Shown here: one piece after another, positions 32,449 through 41,914 of the stretch
How positions within the stretch are numbered: position 1 is the stretch's first letter
How the letters are laid out: each line of letters opens with the position of its first letter
NCBI GenBank assembly: GCA_017309115.1
Contig: JAFLEF010000019.1
Span: 1 to 64,000, forward strand
DNA: 64,000 nucleotides
Direction: 5' to 3'
Source of the DNA: Verrucomicrobiota bacterium
GTDB lineage: Bacteria > Verrucomicrobiota > Verrucomicrobiia > Limisphaerales > UBA9464
The notes under the pieces: generated by a model
The model's input: only the letters and a program-made list of their open reading frames with translations
Told to the model about the DNA's origin: nothing
Database searches by the model: none
Program-made: the position numbers and the translations under genes

Positions 32449-35148
32449 TCAAGCAGGACGAACCCGGAAAAACTCGCGGGACTGCGAGGTCGGGAACGTC
32501 ACTGCTTGCGGATTGGACGTGGCGGTCAGGGTCAGGGCCGGGCTCCAGGTGAGGAAATCCACCGTTCGCTCCACGAAATACGCCTGACCCGGAGCCGCCT
32601 CCCAACGCAGATGAAGTTGGCCGTCTTCGAGGCGAACCTCATCGATCAAGAGCGCTTCCCCGGGAGTCACGGTAAACTCCCATCGATTGGAGAGCTCCCG
32701 GGTTGGGTTCGTGGCGATTAGCACCACGAAGTAGTTCCCCGGAGGGAGTGAGCCTGCGGGAACCAGGACTTCTCCGGAGCCCTTCCCGGAGATGTCCCGA
32801 GCGATCACGGGTTCCTGGGTGGTTGGAGATTGCCCTTGGCGAAAGACGGCGAGGCGGTCCTGAACGACTCCCCGAGCCTGCGAAAACTGGACGGCAAACC
32901 CTTCACCAGCGGCAATTCGGCTGGAGGTCATCGAAACGGATGACACCACTTTGCCCACCGTGAAGGGAAGCCGATGGCTGATTTCCTGGTAGCCATCGTT
33001 GATAAAGAAGGCCGCCCAATAGTGACCTTTGGCCAGCCCGTTGAATTCCCGAGACCCATTGGTGGTGTTCGCGTACTTCCACTGAACCGAGCCCTGGGTG
33101 CCGGGCACGTCGTCGGGCCGGTAGATTCCAATCCAGTCCGTCTCCGCTCCGGGGGCATCCTCAAACTGGATTCGAACCGGGCTGCCTTCCGGGAGGTTGG
33201 TGGTGGCCAACGTCAAGCTGACCCTTCGACCCACATAGAACGGAACACGAGGCGCCACTTCGGTGTAGCCGTCATTGGTGAAGAACGCGGCGAACCATTC
33301 GCCGACGTCCAGATCTGTCGATAACGCCAGGGTTCCGGTGGATCCCGTGACATAACCCCACGTGGTCGACGGAGTCGGACCAGGAGTTTGCCCCTTGCGG
33401 TAAATGCCAATCCAATCGGTGGCCAGACCGGGACCTTGCTCATATCGGATGGACAGATCCTCACCGGGAGCGAACACCGACTTTTCCAGACTGATCCGTG
33501 GCTCTCGGAAGGTGCTGCCGGTGATTTCAAAGGCGAGGGCTTCCGACCAGGGAGACCACTGGGCGTTGGAGTCCCGATGCCGAACGCGGGCGAAGTATCG
33601 TCCATCCACAAGGCCCGAGGTGATGGGGAATCGCAGCAAGTCCAGACCCGCGTGGACATCCACCGGCTCGTACCGGGGAGCACCCGTGTCGCCAAAGAGA
33701 CTTTCAAAATCCCGGATGCGGTCGATTCGCAAGTCGGCGAAGGCGGCATCGGCGGCGACCTGGAACCAGGTGCTGTTCAATTGTTCCTGGGTCGTCGTGG
33801 TGAAGGGGGACGAAACCAGTTCCAACGGCGGGGTAACGGGGGCACTGAACCGCGAGGTCAAGGACGGGCGCTCAGGGGAGGCCAAACCCAGATACCGATG
33901 GAACGAATCAATGAGCCGGCTGTGGTAGTTCCAACGGGTGGATTCGGGGAGCTTCACATTGGCTTCGGCGAAACACCGGACCTCGAGTCGCCGGTTGGCC
34001 AGATCAAATTCGAGCAACTGCCACGCCCAGTTGGCGATGGTCTTCTGCACATCGTCAAAATTGGTCTCGGTGGACTGCCCCCAGAATTGATCCCAGGCCG
34101 TGCCTCCGGAAATGAGGTGGTAGATCGGCCATTCACGGGTCTGTCCCCGGGCATACAAGTGATGGTGCGCCCCGATGTTCAGGACATGTTTCTCCGTCTC
34201 CGCCAGCATTGGCATGATCTCACTGCGAAACCATCCGGAGATATCGCCGACATACTGTTCCGCCTGATAGGGACGGTGGACCGCACTGACGCACAAATCG
34301 GTGGTGGAGTCCTGTTTCAGCGCATCCACGACGGACCGCAGCCAGTCCCGTTGTTCCGGACCCGGGTGTTCGCTGCTGGAATGAATGAAGGCGATGTTGG
34401 CCAGTTGGTAGGCGTAGTAGGCATCCCCGTCGCGCCCGGAAACTCCGGCGTAACGAACATCGTCGTAGCGGAACAGACGTCGGTACCGGGCCAACCCAGT
34501 GTCCTGGTAGGTTTCATGATTTCCGACCGTCGTCATGATCGGCAAGTAGGGAGACACCAGACCACACTGCTTGAAGTGGAGATCCCGATACTGTTCCCAG
34601 GTGCCCACATCGACCTGGTCTCCGGGCATCAGAATGAAATCCACAGCTTCCTCGATGGGAACCCCAAAAAGGGATTCAATCTTGGCCTTGGCGCAGGCGA
34701 TCAGGCGCTCATAGCGATTCTCTCCAATGATTTGATTGTCGCCCATGACGAGCACCCGGACCCGGCCTGATTTCGTTCCGGGAAGGGGAGGTGTGCGAAA
34801 GCGGAACACGTCGGATGTCGTGGAGCCGTGGCGGACGCGGTAGTAGTAGTAGGTTGCGGGTGAGAGTCGGGTGAGCTGGGCGATTTGGTAGTGATATCCC
34901 GGGGCGACGGTGTCGAGGGTGGTGTCCTGACCCTGGGTCAGAGCCTCGGCAGTGATCCCCCATTCGACGCGCCCAGGGGAAGCGCTGGGACTAAACCAGG
35001 ACACCCACATGGCATCCGGCCGGACGCCGTGCAGATAGGGTCGGATTCCCTGGGGGATTCCCTGATAATCGGAGGGGAAACCCACGGCTCGGGTGGCCAG
35101 CGCCAGTCCTCCGAGACCAGAGAGGCGAAGGAATTCAGAACGGGTCAT
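32449..35148 (-). CDS. Purple acid phosphatase-like metallophosphoesterase with beta-sandwich tail
   Basis: An 899-residue exported protein. The start at 35148 begins TRSEFLRLSGLGGLALATR, a Tat-like signal with a single arginine. An N-terminal fibronectin-like domain (about 35-120, with ATYYYYRVRHG) precedes a calcineurin-like phosphoesterase domain: VMGDNQ (137), PGDQVD (177), VGNHE (210), AVHRP and GAHHHLY are the five metal motifs. The C-terminal 450 residues are beta-sandwich repeats, among them three similar units each with a D-W-I-G-I-Y(R) segment. The protein ends in a domain closing EFFRVRPA, a form shared with other giants here. It probably releases phosphate from organic substrates outside the cell. 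Confidence 0.88.
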   Translation of the reverse strand: MTRSEFLRLSGLGGLALATRAVGFPSDYQGIPQGIRPYLHGVRPDAMWVSWFSPSASPGRVEWGITAEALTQGQDTTLDTVAPGYHYQIAQLTRLSPATYYYYRVRHGSTTSDVFRFRTPPLPGTKSGRVRVLVMGDNQIIGENRYERLIACAKAKIESLFGVPIEEAVDFILMPGDQVDVGTWEQYRDLHFKQCGLVSPYLPIMTTVGNHETYQDTGLARYRRLFRYDDVRYAGVSGRDGDAYYAYQLANIAFIHSSSEHPGPEQRDWLRSVVDALKQDSTTDLCVSAVHRPYQAEQYVGDISGWFRSEIMPMLAETEKHVLNIGAHHHLYARGQTREWPIYHLISGGTAWDQFWGQSTETNFDDVQKTIANWAWQLLEFDLANRRLEVRCFAEANVKLPESTRWNYHSRLIDSFHRYLGLASPERPSLTSRFSAPVTPPLELVSSPFTTTTQEQLNSTWFQVAADAAFADLRIDRIRDFESLFGDTGAPRYEPVDVHAGLDLLRFPITSGLVDGRYFARVRHRDSNAQWSPWSEALAFEITGSTFREPRISLEKSVFAPGEDLSIRYEQGPGLATDWIGIYRKGQTPGPTPSTTWGYVTGSTGTLALSTDLDVGEWFAAFFTNDGYTEVAPRVPFYVGRRVSLTLATTNLPEGSPVRIQFEDAPGAETDWIGIYRPDDVPGTQGSVQWKYANTTNGSREFNGLAKGHYWAAFFINDGYQEISHRLPFTVGKVVSSVSMTSSRIAAGEGFAVQFSQARGVVQDRLAVFRQGQSPTTQEPVIARDISGKGSGEVLVPAGSLPPGNYFVVLIATNPTRELSNRWEFTVTPGEALLIDEVRLEDGQLHLRWEAAPGQAYFVERTVDFLTWSPALTLTATSNPQAVTFPTSQSREFFRVRPA

Positions 35149-35336
35149 GAGGCGATGCGACTTATTGACAGGCGGGACAGAGCACCTGCGGCTTGCTGGA
35201 AACTGCCCGAAGTCTGCGACAAATCCAAAGAAGGATCCGGCCCACTGGGGAGGTCTGGAAAGACGGGTCGGCCGGGATGGTCGGACGCTCCGAGAGACGG
35301 CGTGACGATTGGACGTGGTCGGGACATGCTGCGGGC

Positions 35337-37592
35337 ATGTCACACCGCGTCGAGATGACGGCCCAAGAGCGTCGGGCCGGTTGGGTGCCCTTTGGATTGG
35401 GGCAGACCAAACCGCAGCATTTCCGGGACATGTTGCGGGTGGTTTGGAAGAACCGCGACAACTTGGGCTACGCTTGGAACGTAATCTCCCGGGGAGTTTG
35501 TGATGGGTGTGCCTTGGGCGTTGCGGGACTGCATGACTGGACCATCCCGGGAGTTCACCTGTGCATGACGCGGCTAAATCTGCTGCGTCTGAACACGATG
35601 CCGGAACTGGATCCAGCCTTACTGGCGGATGTCTCGAAGCTGAAGTCCTATTCCAACGAACAGCTGCGGGAATTGGGCCGCTTACCATATCCGATGGTCC
35701 GCGAACCCGGGCAGGCTGGCTTTCGACGAATCAGTTGGGACGAAGTCAATCAGCGGCTGGGAACGCGCCTGCGAACCATCGACCCGAATCGGATGGCGTT
35801 CTTTGTGACGGCCCGGGGGGTCACCAATGAAGTTTACTATGTGTCGCAGAAAGTGGCCCGTTTTCTCGGGACCAATCACGTCGACAATGCCGCGCGGCTT
35901 TGTCATGCGCCCAGCACGGGCGCGATGAAGCATGCTATCGGCTACGCGGCCAGTACGTGCAGTTACAAGGACTGGTATGGGACGGATCTGATCGTCTTCT
36001 TTGGGGCCAATCCCGCCAACGATCAGCCCGTGACCACCAAGTATCTGCACGAGGCCAAGCAGCTGGGAACCAAAGTGGTCCTGGTGAATCCCTATTTGGA
36101 ACCCGGGATGCGCAAGTATTGGGTTCCCAGCAGTACCCAGAGTGCCTTGTTCGGAACCGACATTGCCGATTGGTGGTTCCCGGTCACTCAGGGTGGAGAC
36201 ATTCCGTTTCTCTATGCCGTGCTCAAGGTGTTGATCGAACGGAAGTGGGTGAATGAGGAATTCCTGCAACAGCACTCTGCCGACTGGGCCGAGTTCAAAG
36301 CGCACTGTGCCACTTTGGAATTCGAGCCGTTGGTGCGGAGTTCCGGATTGAGCCGGGAAGCCATCGAAGAGTTTGCCGAGTTGCTGCACCGCTCCCGGAA
36401 TGCGGTGTTCGTATGGAGCATGGGCATCACCCAGCACGTGTATGGCGGGGACGCAGTGTCCATGGTGCTGAATCTGGGATTGGCCCGCGGCTATGTCGGC
36501 CGACCCAAGAATGGTCTGATGCCCATCCGCGGGCACAGTTCGGTTCAGGGTGGGGCTGAAATGGGCTGCTACTCCACGGCGTTGCCCGGAGGAAAGTCGA
36601 TCACACCAGAGAACGTGGCGGAGTTGTCGCGACAGTACGGATTCCCGATTCCGGATCGCCCGGGAATCAATTCCGTGGAAATGGTCGAAGCGGCGGCGGC
36701 GGGAGAATTGGACGTGCTCTACTGTCTCGGAGGAAACTTCCTCCGGACCCTTCCCGAACCTGACGCGGTGGCGACGGCCTTGGAACGGGTTCCGGTGCGT
36801 GTGCATCAAGACATCATCCTGACCGATCAGATGTTTCTGGAAGCTCGGGAGGCGGTGTATTTGCTGCCGGCGAAAACGCGGTATGAACAGGATGGGGGTG
36901 GTATCGAGACGACAACCGAGCGTCGCGTGGCGTTTTCGCCGGAGATTCCCCGTCAGGTGGGTGAGGCCAAGGCCGAGTGGCGCATTCTGCGGGATCTGGC
37001 GGCGGCGGCGTGGCCGGAACGGGCCCATTTGCTGGGCTGCGAATCGGGTCCCGCCATTCGCGAGGAGATTGCCCGGATCGTTCCGTTCTATGCCGGCTGT
37101 GAAAAGCTCACGAAAACCGGCGATGCCATTCAGTGGGGAGGCGAACGGTTGTGTGACGAAGGCCGCTTTGCCACGGCAGATGGAAAGGCCCATTTCAAGG
37201 TGGTCGCATTGCCGGCGCGGGCCGTTCGTCCCGATTTGAACCCGGGGGAGACCGGGAACGCCGAAACGCGTTCGTTTGTCGTGTCCACGCGTCGGGGGAA
37301 ACAGTTCAACACCCTGATCTATGCCGAAGTTGATCCGCTCACCGGCGCCCCTCGGGATGCCATTTTCATGAATCCCGAGGACGCCCGCTCGCTGGGATTG
37401 GTGAAGGGCGACCGCGTGACCCTGGTGAATCGGACGGGGCGGTATTGCGGCCTGGTCTTCCCAGTGGCTCTGGCGCCGGGGAACCTGCAGGTCCACTGGC
37501 CGGAGGGAAATGTGCTCCTGCCCAAGGGCGTGGTGGATCCCACGGCGGGGGTACCCGATTACAATGCGGAGGTTCGGGTGGAACGTGGTTGA
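35337..37592 (+). CDS. YdeP/FdhF-like molybdopterin oxidoreductase alpha subunit
   Basis: A 751-residue molybdopterin enzyme of the FdhF/YdeP group. Landmarks are ISRGVCDGCALGVAGLHDW (about 50-68), RLCHAPSTGAMKHAIGYAAS, FFGANPANDQP, the glutamine-rich RGHSSVQGGAEMG and the C-terminal molybdopterin-dinucleotide domain. No [4Fe-4S] cysteine quartet typical of formate dehydrogenase is seen at the N-terminus; only the CDGC pair is present. The substrate of this family is not established, although E. coli YdeP is tied to acid resistance. It is divergent from the phosphatase gene and 63 bp upstream of gltX. ATG 35337 was chosen over upstream open frame because the conserved protein begins there. 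Confidence 0.88.
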   Translation: MSHRVEMTAQERRAGWVPFGLGQTKPQHFRDMLRVVWKNRDNLGYAWNVISRGVCDGCALGVAGLHDWTIPGVHLCMTRLNLLRLNTMPELDPALLADVSKLKSYSNEQLRELGRLPYPMVREPGQAGFRRISWDEVNQRLGTRLRTIDPNRMAFFVTARGVTNEVYYVSQKVARFLGTNHVDNAARLCHAPSTGAMKHAIGYAASTCSYKDWYGTDLIVFFGANPANDQPVTTKYLHEAKQLGTKVVLVNPYLEPGMRKYWVPSSTQSALFGTDIADWWFPVTQGGDIPFLYAVLKVLIERKWVNEEFLQQHSADWAEFKAHCATLEFEPLVRSSGLSREAIEEFAELLHRSRNAVFVWSMGITQHVYGGDAVSMVLNLGLARGYVGRPKNGLMPIRGHSSVQGGAEMGCYSTALPGGKSITPENVAELSRQYGFPIPDRPGINSVEMVEAAAAGELDVLYCLGGNFLRTLPEPDAVATALERVPVRVHQDIILTDQMFLEAREAVYLLPAKTRYEQDGGGIETTTERRVAFSPEIPRQVGEAKAEWRILRDLAAAAWPERAHLLGCESGPAIREEIARIVPFYAGCEKLTKTGDAIQWGGERLCDEGRFATADGKAHFKVVALPARAVRPDLNPGETGNAETRSFVVSTRRGKQFNTLIYAEVDPLTGAPRDAIFMNPEDARSLGLVKGDRVTLVNRTGRYCGLVFPVALAPGNLQVHWPEGNVLLPKGVVDPTAGVPDYNAEVRVERG

Positions 37593-37655
37593 AGGCTTCG
37601 GGCGAAGGTTGGCTGTTCGCTTGTTTCAGGTGGCGCCCTCCGTACTCTCACGCTC

Positions 37656-39032
37656 ATGTCGTCTTCGGTTCGGGTGCGCTTTGCACCTTCTCCCACGGGC
37701 TATCTCCACATTGGCGGAGCCCGCACAGCCTTGTTCAATTGGCTCTTTGCCCGCCATCACGGCGGCACGTTTTTGCTACGCGTCGAAGACACGGATACGG
37801 CGCGGAACACTCAGGCCGCAGTGGATGTCATCGTTCAGGGATTGCGGTGGCTGGGTTTGGTTTGGGATGAAGGTCCGGTGACCAGCGATCCGGATGGCCC
37901 CAGTCGGGGCGACCGTGGGCCGTACTTCCAGAGCCGTCGGGGTGAGATTTATCAGCGGCGATTGCAGGAACTGCGGGACCGGGGATTGGCGTATGACCGC
38001 GATGGCGCCGTGTACTTTCGAATGACTCGCGAGCCGATCACGATTCCCGACCTCATTGTCGGCGACATCGTGCGTCCGTTGACGGATCGCGAGCAGGCGG
38101 ATCCGGATTGGGTGTTGTGGCGGAGCGACGGGCAGCCGGTTTTTCATTTCGTGAATGTGGTGGATGACCTGGAGATGAGCATTACCCACGTTATCCGCGG
38201 CGAGGATCACATCAGCAACACCGCAAAACATCTGGCCTTGTTCAAGGCGTTCGGGGTCGAGCCGCCGAAGTACGGGCACATGCCGCTGATCCTCAACGAG
38301 GATGGCACCAAGATGAGCAAGCGGGACCGAGGCGCGGTGGTGACGAACTACCAGGACGACGGCTTTTTGCCGGAGGCGGTGGTCAATTACCTCTCCCTGC
38401 TGGGATGGTCCCCGGCGGATGGGCAGGAGCTTTTGACGGTGGCGGAACTGGTGAGTCGGTTTGATTTGGACCGGGTGAATCGCAGTGCCGCTCGTTTTGA
38501 TGTGAAGAAACTCGAGGCACTCCATTTCGAGCACACCCGGCGTCTGGCTCCGGACGCCTTTGTTTCCGTGGCTCGGCCGTACTTGGTGGCCGCGGGTCTG
38601 CCGCTCGATTCGTTTCCGCCGGAGTATGTCAGCTCAGCCATTCTAACCGCTCAAGAGAAGGGGAAACTGTTTAAGGAACTGCCGTTGTGGACCGACTTTT
38701 TCTTTCAGCCGGATGAGGCCGTAGCCTTCGATCCCGAGGCCAAGGCCAAGGCCTTGACGGCGGCGTCGCTGCCCTTGCTGGGGCGGTTGCGGGAGGTCTT
38801 CGCGGGCGTCAGCGAGTTTACGGCTCCCCACCTGGAGGCGGCCTTGAAGCAATTGGCCGCCAATGCCGGGGTGAAGGTGGGCGCTTTGGTGCAACCTTGC
38901 CGGGTGGCGTGCACTGGAAAATTGGTGGGTCCTAGTTTGTATCACCTGATGGAGGTCCTGGGCCCGGGTCGCGTAGTGGCCCGCTTGCAGCGAGCCGAAC
39001 AGGATGCGGTGTTGCCACCCGCCATCCCTTAG
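37656..39032 (+). CDS. gltX: Glutamyl-tRNA synthetase
   Basis: A 458-residue class I aminoacyl-tRNA synthetase that charges tRNA-Glu. The first motif is RFAPSPTGYLHIGGARTAL (residues 8-26) in HIGH form, and the second is TKMSKRDRGA (about 218-227) in KMSKS form. The catalytic region RVEDTDTARN and DDLEMSITHVIRGEDHISN is standard. The C-terminal helical anticodon-binding domain is present. It starts 63 bp after the YdeP gene. The protein ends 18 bp from the convergent efflux gene. Whether it also glutamylates tRNA-Gln cannot be read directly. Confidence 0.97.
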   Translation: MSSSVRVRFAPSPTGYLHIGGARTALFNWLFARHHGGTFLLRVEDTDTARNTQAAVDVIVQGLRWLGLVWDEGPVTSDPDGPSRGDRGPYFQSRRGEIYQRRLQELRDRGLAYDRDGAVYFRMTREPITIPDLIVGDIVRPLTDREQADPDWVLWRSDGQPVFHFVNVVDDLEMSITHVIRGEDHISNTAKHLALFKAFGVEPPKYGHMPLILNEDGTKMSKRDRGAVVTNYQDDGFLPEAVVNYLSLLGWSPADGQELLTVAELVSRFDLDRVNRSAARFDVKKLEALHFEHTRRLAPDAFVSVARPYLVAAGLPLDSFPPEYVSSAILTAQEKGKLFKELPLWTDFFFQPDEAVAFDPEAKAKALTAASLPLLGRLREVFAGVSEFTAPHLEAALKQLAANAGVKVGALVQPCRVACTGKLVGPSLYHLMEVLGPGRVVARLQRAEQDAVLPPAIP

Positions 39033-39050
39033 CTTTGGACGGGGCGACCA

Positions 39051-40046
39051 TCAGGGCGCGGATGCCGGGCGGGTCTTGGCCTGGGTCAAGGAGGTGGGCA
39101 GGGGGGCGGCTTCGAGGAACACATCCACCTGTTGTCCGGGGAAGATTCCGGTGGGCTGAGGCTCAATTCGGTAAATGGCTTGAAGCACGCGGGTGTCGAC
39201 CCGTTCCGTGGGGTCACCGGTGAGGGAGCGTTTGGGTACCACCAGGGGCTCGAAGCGAACGAAGACCAGTTCCAGTGGCAGCTGACTGTTGCCGCGAAGA
39301 TGGCCGGTGGCGCGGGCGCCGGATTTGACCCGCCAGCTCTCATGCTCGTCGATGTCGACTCGCACGTGCAGCGGATCCAGTCGGCCCAGTACCAACGGCG
39401 CCTGACCGGCGATTCCCGAGGCAATGGCTTCGCCGTTCCGGATCTTTACTTGGAGGACGGTTGCGTCGAGGGGAGCCCGCACCAAGCTTCGTTCCAATTC
39501 CGTTTCGGCGGCGTGTTGGGCGGCGGTGGCGGCGAGCACGTCGGCCCGGGCTTCTTCGAGTCGGGCGGTGGCCAGACGAACCTGATACTCGCGGCGGGTC
39601 ACCTCTTCTTCGCTGACGACGGTGTCGGCGCGCAATCGTTCCGCCCGTTTCAGTTGGTCTTGGAGATCTTCCAGCTGGGCGGTGGCGGTTTTGACGCGGG
39701 CCTCGGCTGTGGCGCGCTGGGACGACTGGACTGCGACCGAGGCTTTGAGGCTCCGGTCGTCGAGCTGGAAGAGTGGCTCTCCCGCCTTCACGGTTTGACC
39801 CGACTGGACAAACACCCGAGTCACAATGCCCGAGTAGGGGGAACCGATGGCGATGCTCTCCGACGACGGTTCGATCAAGCCCACGGCGGCTACGGTGTGT
39901 TCGAAGGTGGGGCTCGCCGGGGGACGAAGGGGATCGCGCAGGGAATGGTGGGGTTGAGTTCGCGCGATGGACCATGCGGCGAACAGTCCGATCAGGCTGG
40001 CGGCGGCGGGCAACAGATACGTCTTCAGGTTGGGAAGGAGGTTCAT
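39051..40046 (-). CDS. HlyD-family membrane fusion protein
   Basis: A 331-residue periplasmic adaptor. An N-terminal anchor (AAASLIGLFAAWSIA) precedes a lipoyl half (GIVTRVFVQSGQTVKAGEPLF, 73-93), an alpha-helical hairpin (about 100-190, rich in Ala/Glu/Arg), the second lipoyl half (VRAPLDATVLQVKIRNGE) and a beta-barrel. It would link an inner-membrane exporter to the outer membrane. It is the last gene of the operon TetR, FtsX-like permease, HlyD; 4 bp separate it from the permease gene. No ATPase gene follows. Confidence 0.9.
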   Translation of the reverse strand: MNLLPNLKTYLLPAAASLIGLFAAWSIARTQPHHSLRDPLRPPASPTFEHTVAAVGLIEPSSESIAIGSPYSGIVTRVFVQSGQTVKAGEPLFQLDDRSLKASVAVQSSQRATAEARVKTATAQLEDLQDQLKRAERLRADTVVSEEEVTRREYQVRLATARLEEARADVLAATAAQHAAETELERSLVRAPLDATVLQVKIRNGEAIASGIAGQAPLVLGRLDPLHVRVDIDEHESWRVKSGARATGHLRGNSQLPLELVFVRFEPLVVPKRSLTGDPTERVDTRVLQAIYRIEPQPTGIFPGQQVDVFLEAAPLPTSLTQAKTRPASAP

Positions 40047-40050
40047 GGGA

Positions 40051-41184
40051 TCAGCGGAACACGGCGGCCGGTTCCAGTTTGCGCACCTGTTGGAAGCTGA
40101 GAATGACGGCGACGCCGGTCACCAGTGCCAGAGCGGCACAGGAACTGATGGCGATCCAACCGGGTAGAAAAAGACCGCGCAGGAAGGGCTGTTGTCGCAC
40201 CAGTTCGCACACGGCGGCGGCCAAACCCGACCCGAGGCAGGAGCCGATAAACAGCACCAGTCCCGCTTGCGCCGTCATCATGACCCCGAGTTGACGCTCC
40301 GTAGTGCCCACGACCTTGAGCATGGCCAGATGTCGGGCGTTCTCCTTCACGAACATCAGGAACGTTTGCCCCGTGATAGCGGCTCCGACCACGAGTCCGA
40401 TGGCAATGGTCACCATGAAGAGCAGCGGCACGCCCTGACTCCCGTAGAAGCGCATCGCATCCCGGGCGAACTGATCCGTGGTGCGAGCTCTAAGGCCGGT
40501 TCGCTCGGAAATCTGCCGGCTGACTTGCTCCGGATCGGTTCCCGGCGCGGAGCGAGCGAGAACAAACGTGGTGGAACGTTCCTCGCCGAGATTGAGGGCG
40601 GTGGCAGTGGTGCGGCTGGTGTGGAGTAAGGGCAACCCGGTGAATGGAGGCGAGGCGTCGCTGATACCGACAATGCGCAAGGTCTGGTTATGGATTTTTA
40701 GGGTCTTGCCGAGTTCGAGCGGTTGGCCGGGAAAGAAGAGCGCATAGCCGCCGGGATCGATCAGGACTGTGTCTCGTTCGCGAATGGCTTCGGCGTTGCC
40801 CAACCGCATGCGCCGGGGCAGTCCCACCAGCGTGGCATCATCCACGCCGAGGACCGTCACGGTATTGAGTTTACCACTTCGTTGCCGGGCGATCGCGTCG
40901 ATCTTCAGCAAAGGCGTTGCCCACGCGACTCCGGGGATTCCCCGAACCTGCTGGAGCGTGATGTCCCGGACCGGCTTGACCTGATCGAAGCATTCTACGT
41001 CGGGTTCGGTGACCCAGAGATTGGCGTCCTCGACGTCGCGAATCTGGGAAGCGGTCATCGAAAGCATCGACGCGAGAATCGCCGCCTGATTCTGCATCAG
41101 GAACACAGCCAGTGCGACCGCGACAATCATGGCCAGGAACTTTGCCCGGTCGTGGCGCAGCATTTGGAGACCGACCCAGTTCAT
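40051..41184 (-). CDS. FtsX/DevC-type ABC transporter permease
   Basis: A 377-residue membrane protein: an N-terminal helix (FLAMIVAVALAVFLMQNQ), a periplasmic domain of about 220 residues, and three C-terminal helices (GVPLLFMVTIAIGLVVGAAI, AGLVLFIGSCLGSGLAAAV, AISSCAALALVTGVAVILSF). This is the FtsX/MacB-like topology used with HlyD-type adaptors, as in DevBCA exporters. The first Met overlaps the TetR stop by 4 bp, so they are translationally coupled. The partner ATPase (DevA-like) is not in this window. Confidence 0.9.
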   Translation of the reverse strand: MNWVGLQMLRHDRAKFLAMIVAVALAVFLMQNQAAILASMLSMTASQIRDVEDANLWVTEPDVECFDQVKPVRDITLQQVRGIPGVAWATPLLKIDAIARQRSGKLNTVTVLGVDDATLVGLPRRMRLGNAEAIRERDTVLIDPGGYALFFPGQPLELGKTLKIHNQTLRIVGISDASPPFTGLPLLHTSRTTATALNLGEERSTTFVLARSAPGTDPEQVSRQISERTGLRARTTDQFARDAMRFYGSQGVPLLFMVTIAIGLVVGAAITGQTFLMFVKENARHLAMLKVVGTTERQLGVMMTAQAGLVLFIGSCLGSGLAAAVCELVRQQPFLRGLFLPGWIAISSCAALALVTGVAVILSFQQVRKLEPAAVFR

Positions 41185-41813
41185 GATGTTCGACGGCTGG
41201 GTCGGGGAGCGGCCTGGGGGGAAAGGGCGGCCTCCAGGAAGGTCAGAAAGGACTGAACAGTGGCTCGAACATCCAGCTGCGGATCAAAGCAACGACGCAA
41301 CAGCAGACCATCGAAGGCGGCCAGGATGATTCGGGCCGTCGCGGTGGGTTCGAGGGAGGGATTGACCCGACCCAGACGTTGCGACTCACGGACCAGTTCT
41401 GCCAGTTGGCTTTCGAAAATCTCGTAGGATTGGCGCATGGTGGCGGCCACCTTGGCGTTTCGGGCTGCTTCCGCGCAGGTTTCGATCCACAAATTGAGGA
41501 AACCATCGCCCTCCAATTCCTGCAGGCCGATGTCGGCGAGAAACCGCAGTCCGGCGATGAAACCATTTTCAAGGGGGATCTGCCCAAAGCGTTGCTCCCA
41601 GCGGCGCCGGTCGGCTTCGATCATCGCGGCGACGATGTCCTCCTTGGCCGGGAAGTAGCGGTAGACCGATCCGGGACTCATGTCTGCGGCGGCGCAGATC
41701 TCCTTCATCGAGCTTTGGTGAAATCCGAAACGCGCGAAGCATCCGGCGGCCGCTTGGAGGATTCGCTCCTGCTTTTCACCGTGGTCGCGATTGACCGAAC
41801 CTCGAGGTCTCAT
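41181..41813 (-). CDS. TetR/AcrR-family transcription regulator
   Basis: A 210-residue regulator. The N-terminal helix-turn-helix is readable: ERILQAAAGCFARFGFHQSS, then MKEICAAADMSPGSVYRYFPAKEDI (about 36-60), with the family's typical VYRYFPAKED ending. The C-terminal ligand-binding part has a diverged pattern. It is the first gene of the efflux operon with the permease and HlyD genes, so it is most likely a local repressor that responds to an exported compound. A candidate operator lies 6 bp upstream of its start codon. Confidence 0.95.
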   Translation of the reverse strand: MRPRGSVNRDHGEKQERILQAAAGCFARFGFHQSSMKEICAAADMSPGSVYRYFPAKEDIVAAMIEADRRRWEQRFGQIPLENGFIAGLRFLADIGLQELEGDGFLNLWIETCAEAARNAKVAATMRQSYEIFESQLAELVRESQRLGRVNPSLEPTATARIILAAFDGLLLRRCFDPQLDVRATVQSFLTFLEAALSPQAAPRPSRRTS

Positions 41814-41818
41814 AAACG

Positions 41819-41832
41819 CGAACGAACGTTCA
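41819..41832 (-). promoter_or_regulatory. Candidate TetR operator
   Basis: Read on the minus strand TGAACGTTCGTTCG is a near-perfect dyad of two hexamers around a 2-bp centre, with one mismatch in 12 paired bases. It is placed 6 bp before the TetR start codon, where binding of the repressor would block transcription or translation initiation of the whole operon. Confidence 0.55.
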
Positions 41833-41872
41833 CTCTAGTTCATCGGAGTGTCAATCCTGTTGCTGTCTGGGG

Positions 41873-41914
41873 AGAGCTGAGAGCTGAGAGCTGAGAGCTG
41901 AGAGCTGAGAGCTG
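41873..41914 (-). repeat. 7-bp tandem array (CTCTCAG x6)
   Basis: Six contiguous copies of AGAGCTG on the plus strand, equal to a CTCTCAG period on the minus strand. The unit and period match the CTYTCAA array at 725-752. The array lies at one end of the inverted repeat-element copy at 41.92-42.02 kb, upstream of the TetR gene. Confidence 0.9.

Noticed and set aside
33388-34770. A 460-codon plus-strand frame antisense to the phosphatase
   Set aside because: No domain and no start context; explained by GC-rich antisense bias.
35682-37496. A 604-codon open frame antisense to the YdeP-like gene
   Set aside because: Its composition mirrors the codon bias of the sense gene, shows no known domain, and the sense frame is a complete conserved enzyme. 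High GC makes such long antisense frames common.
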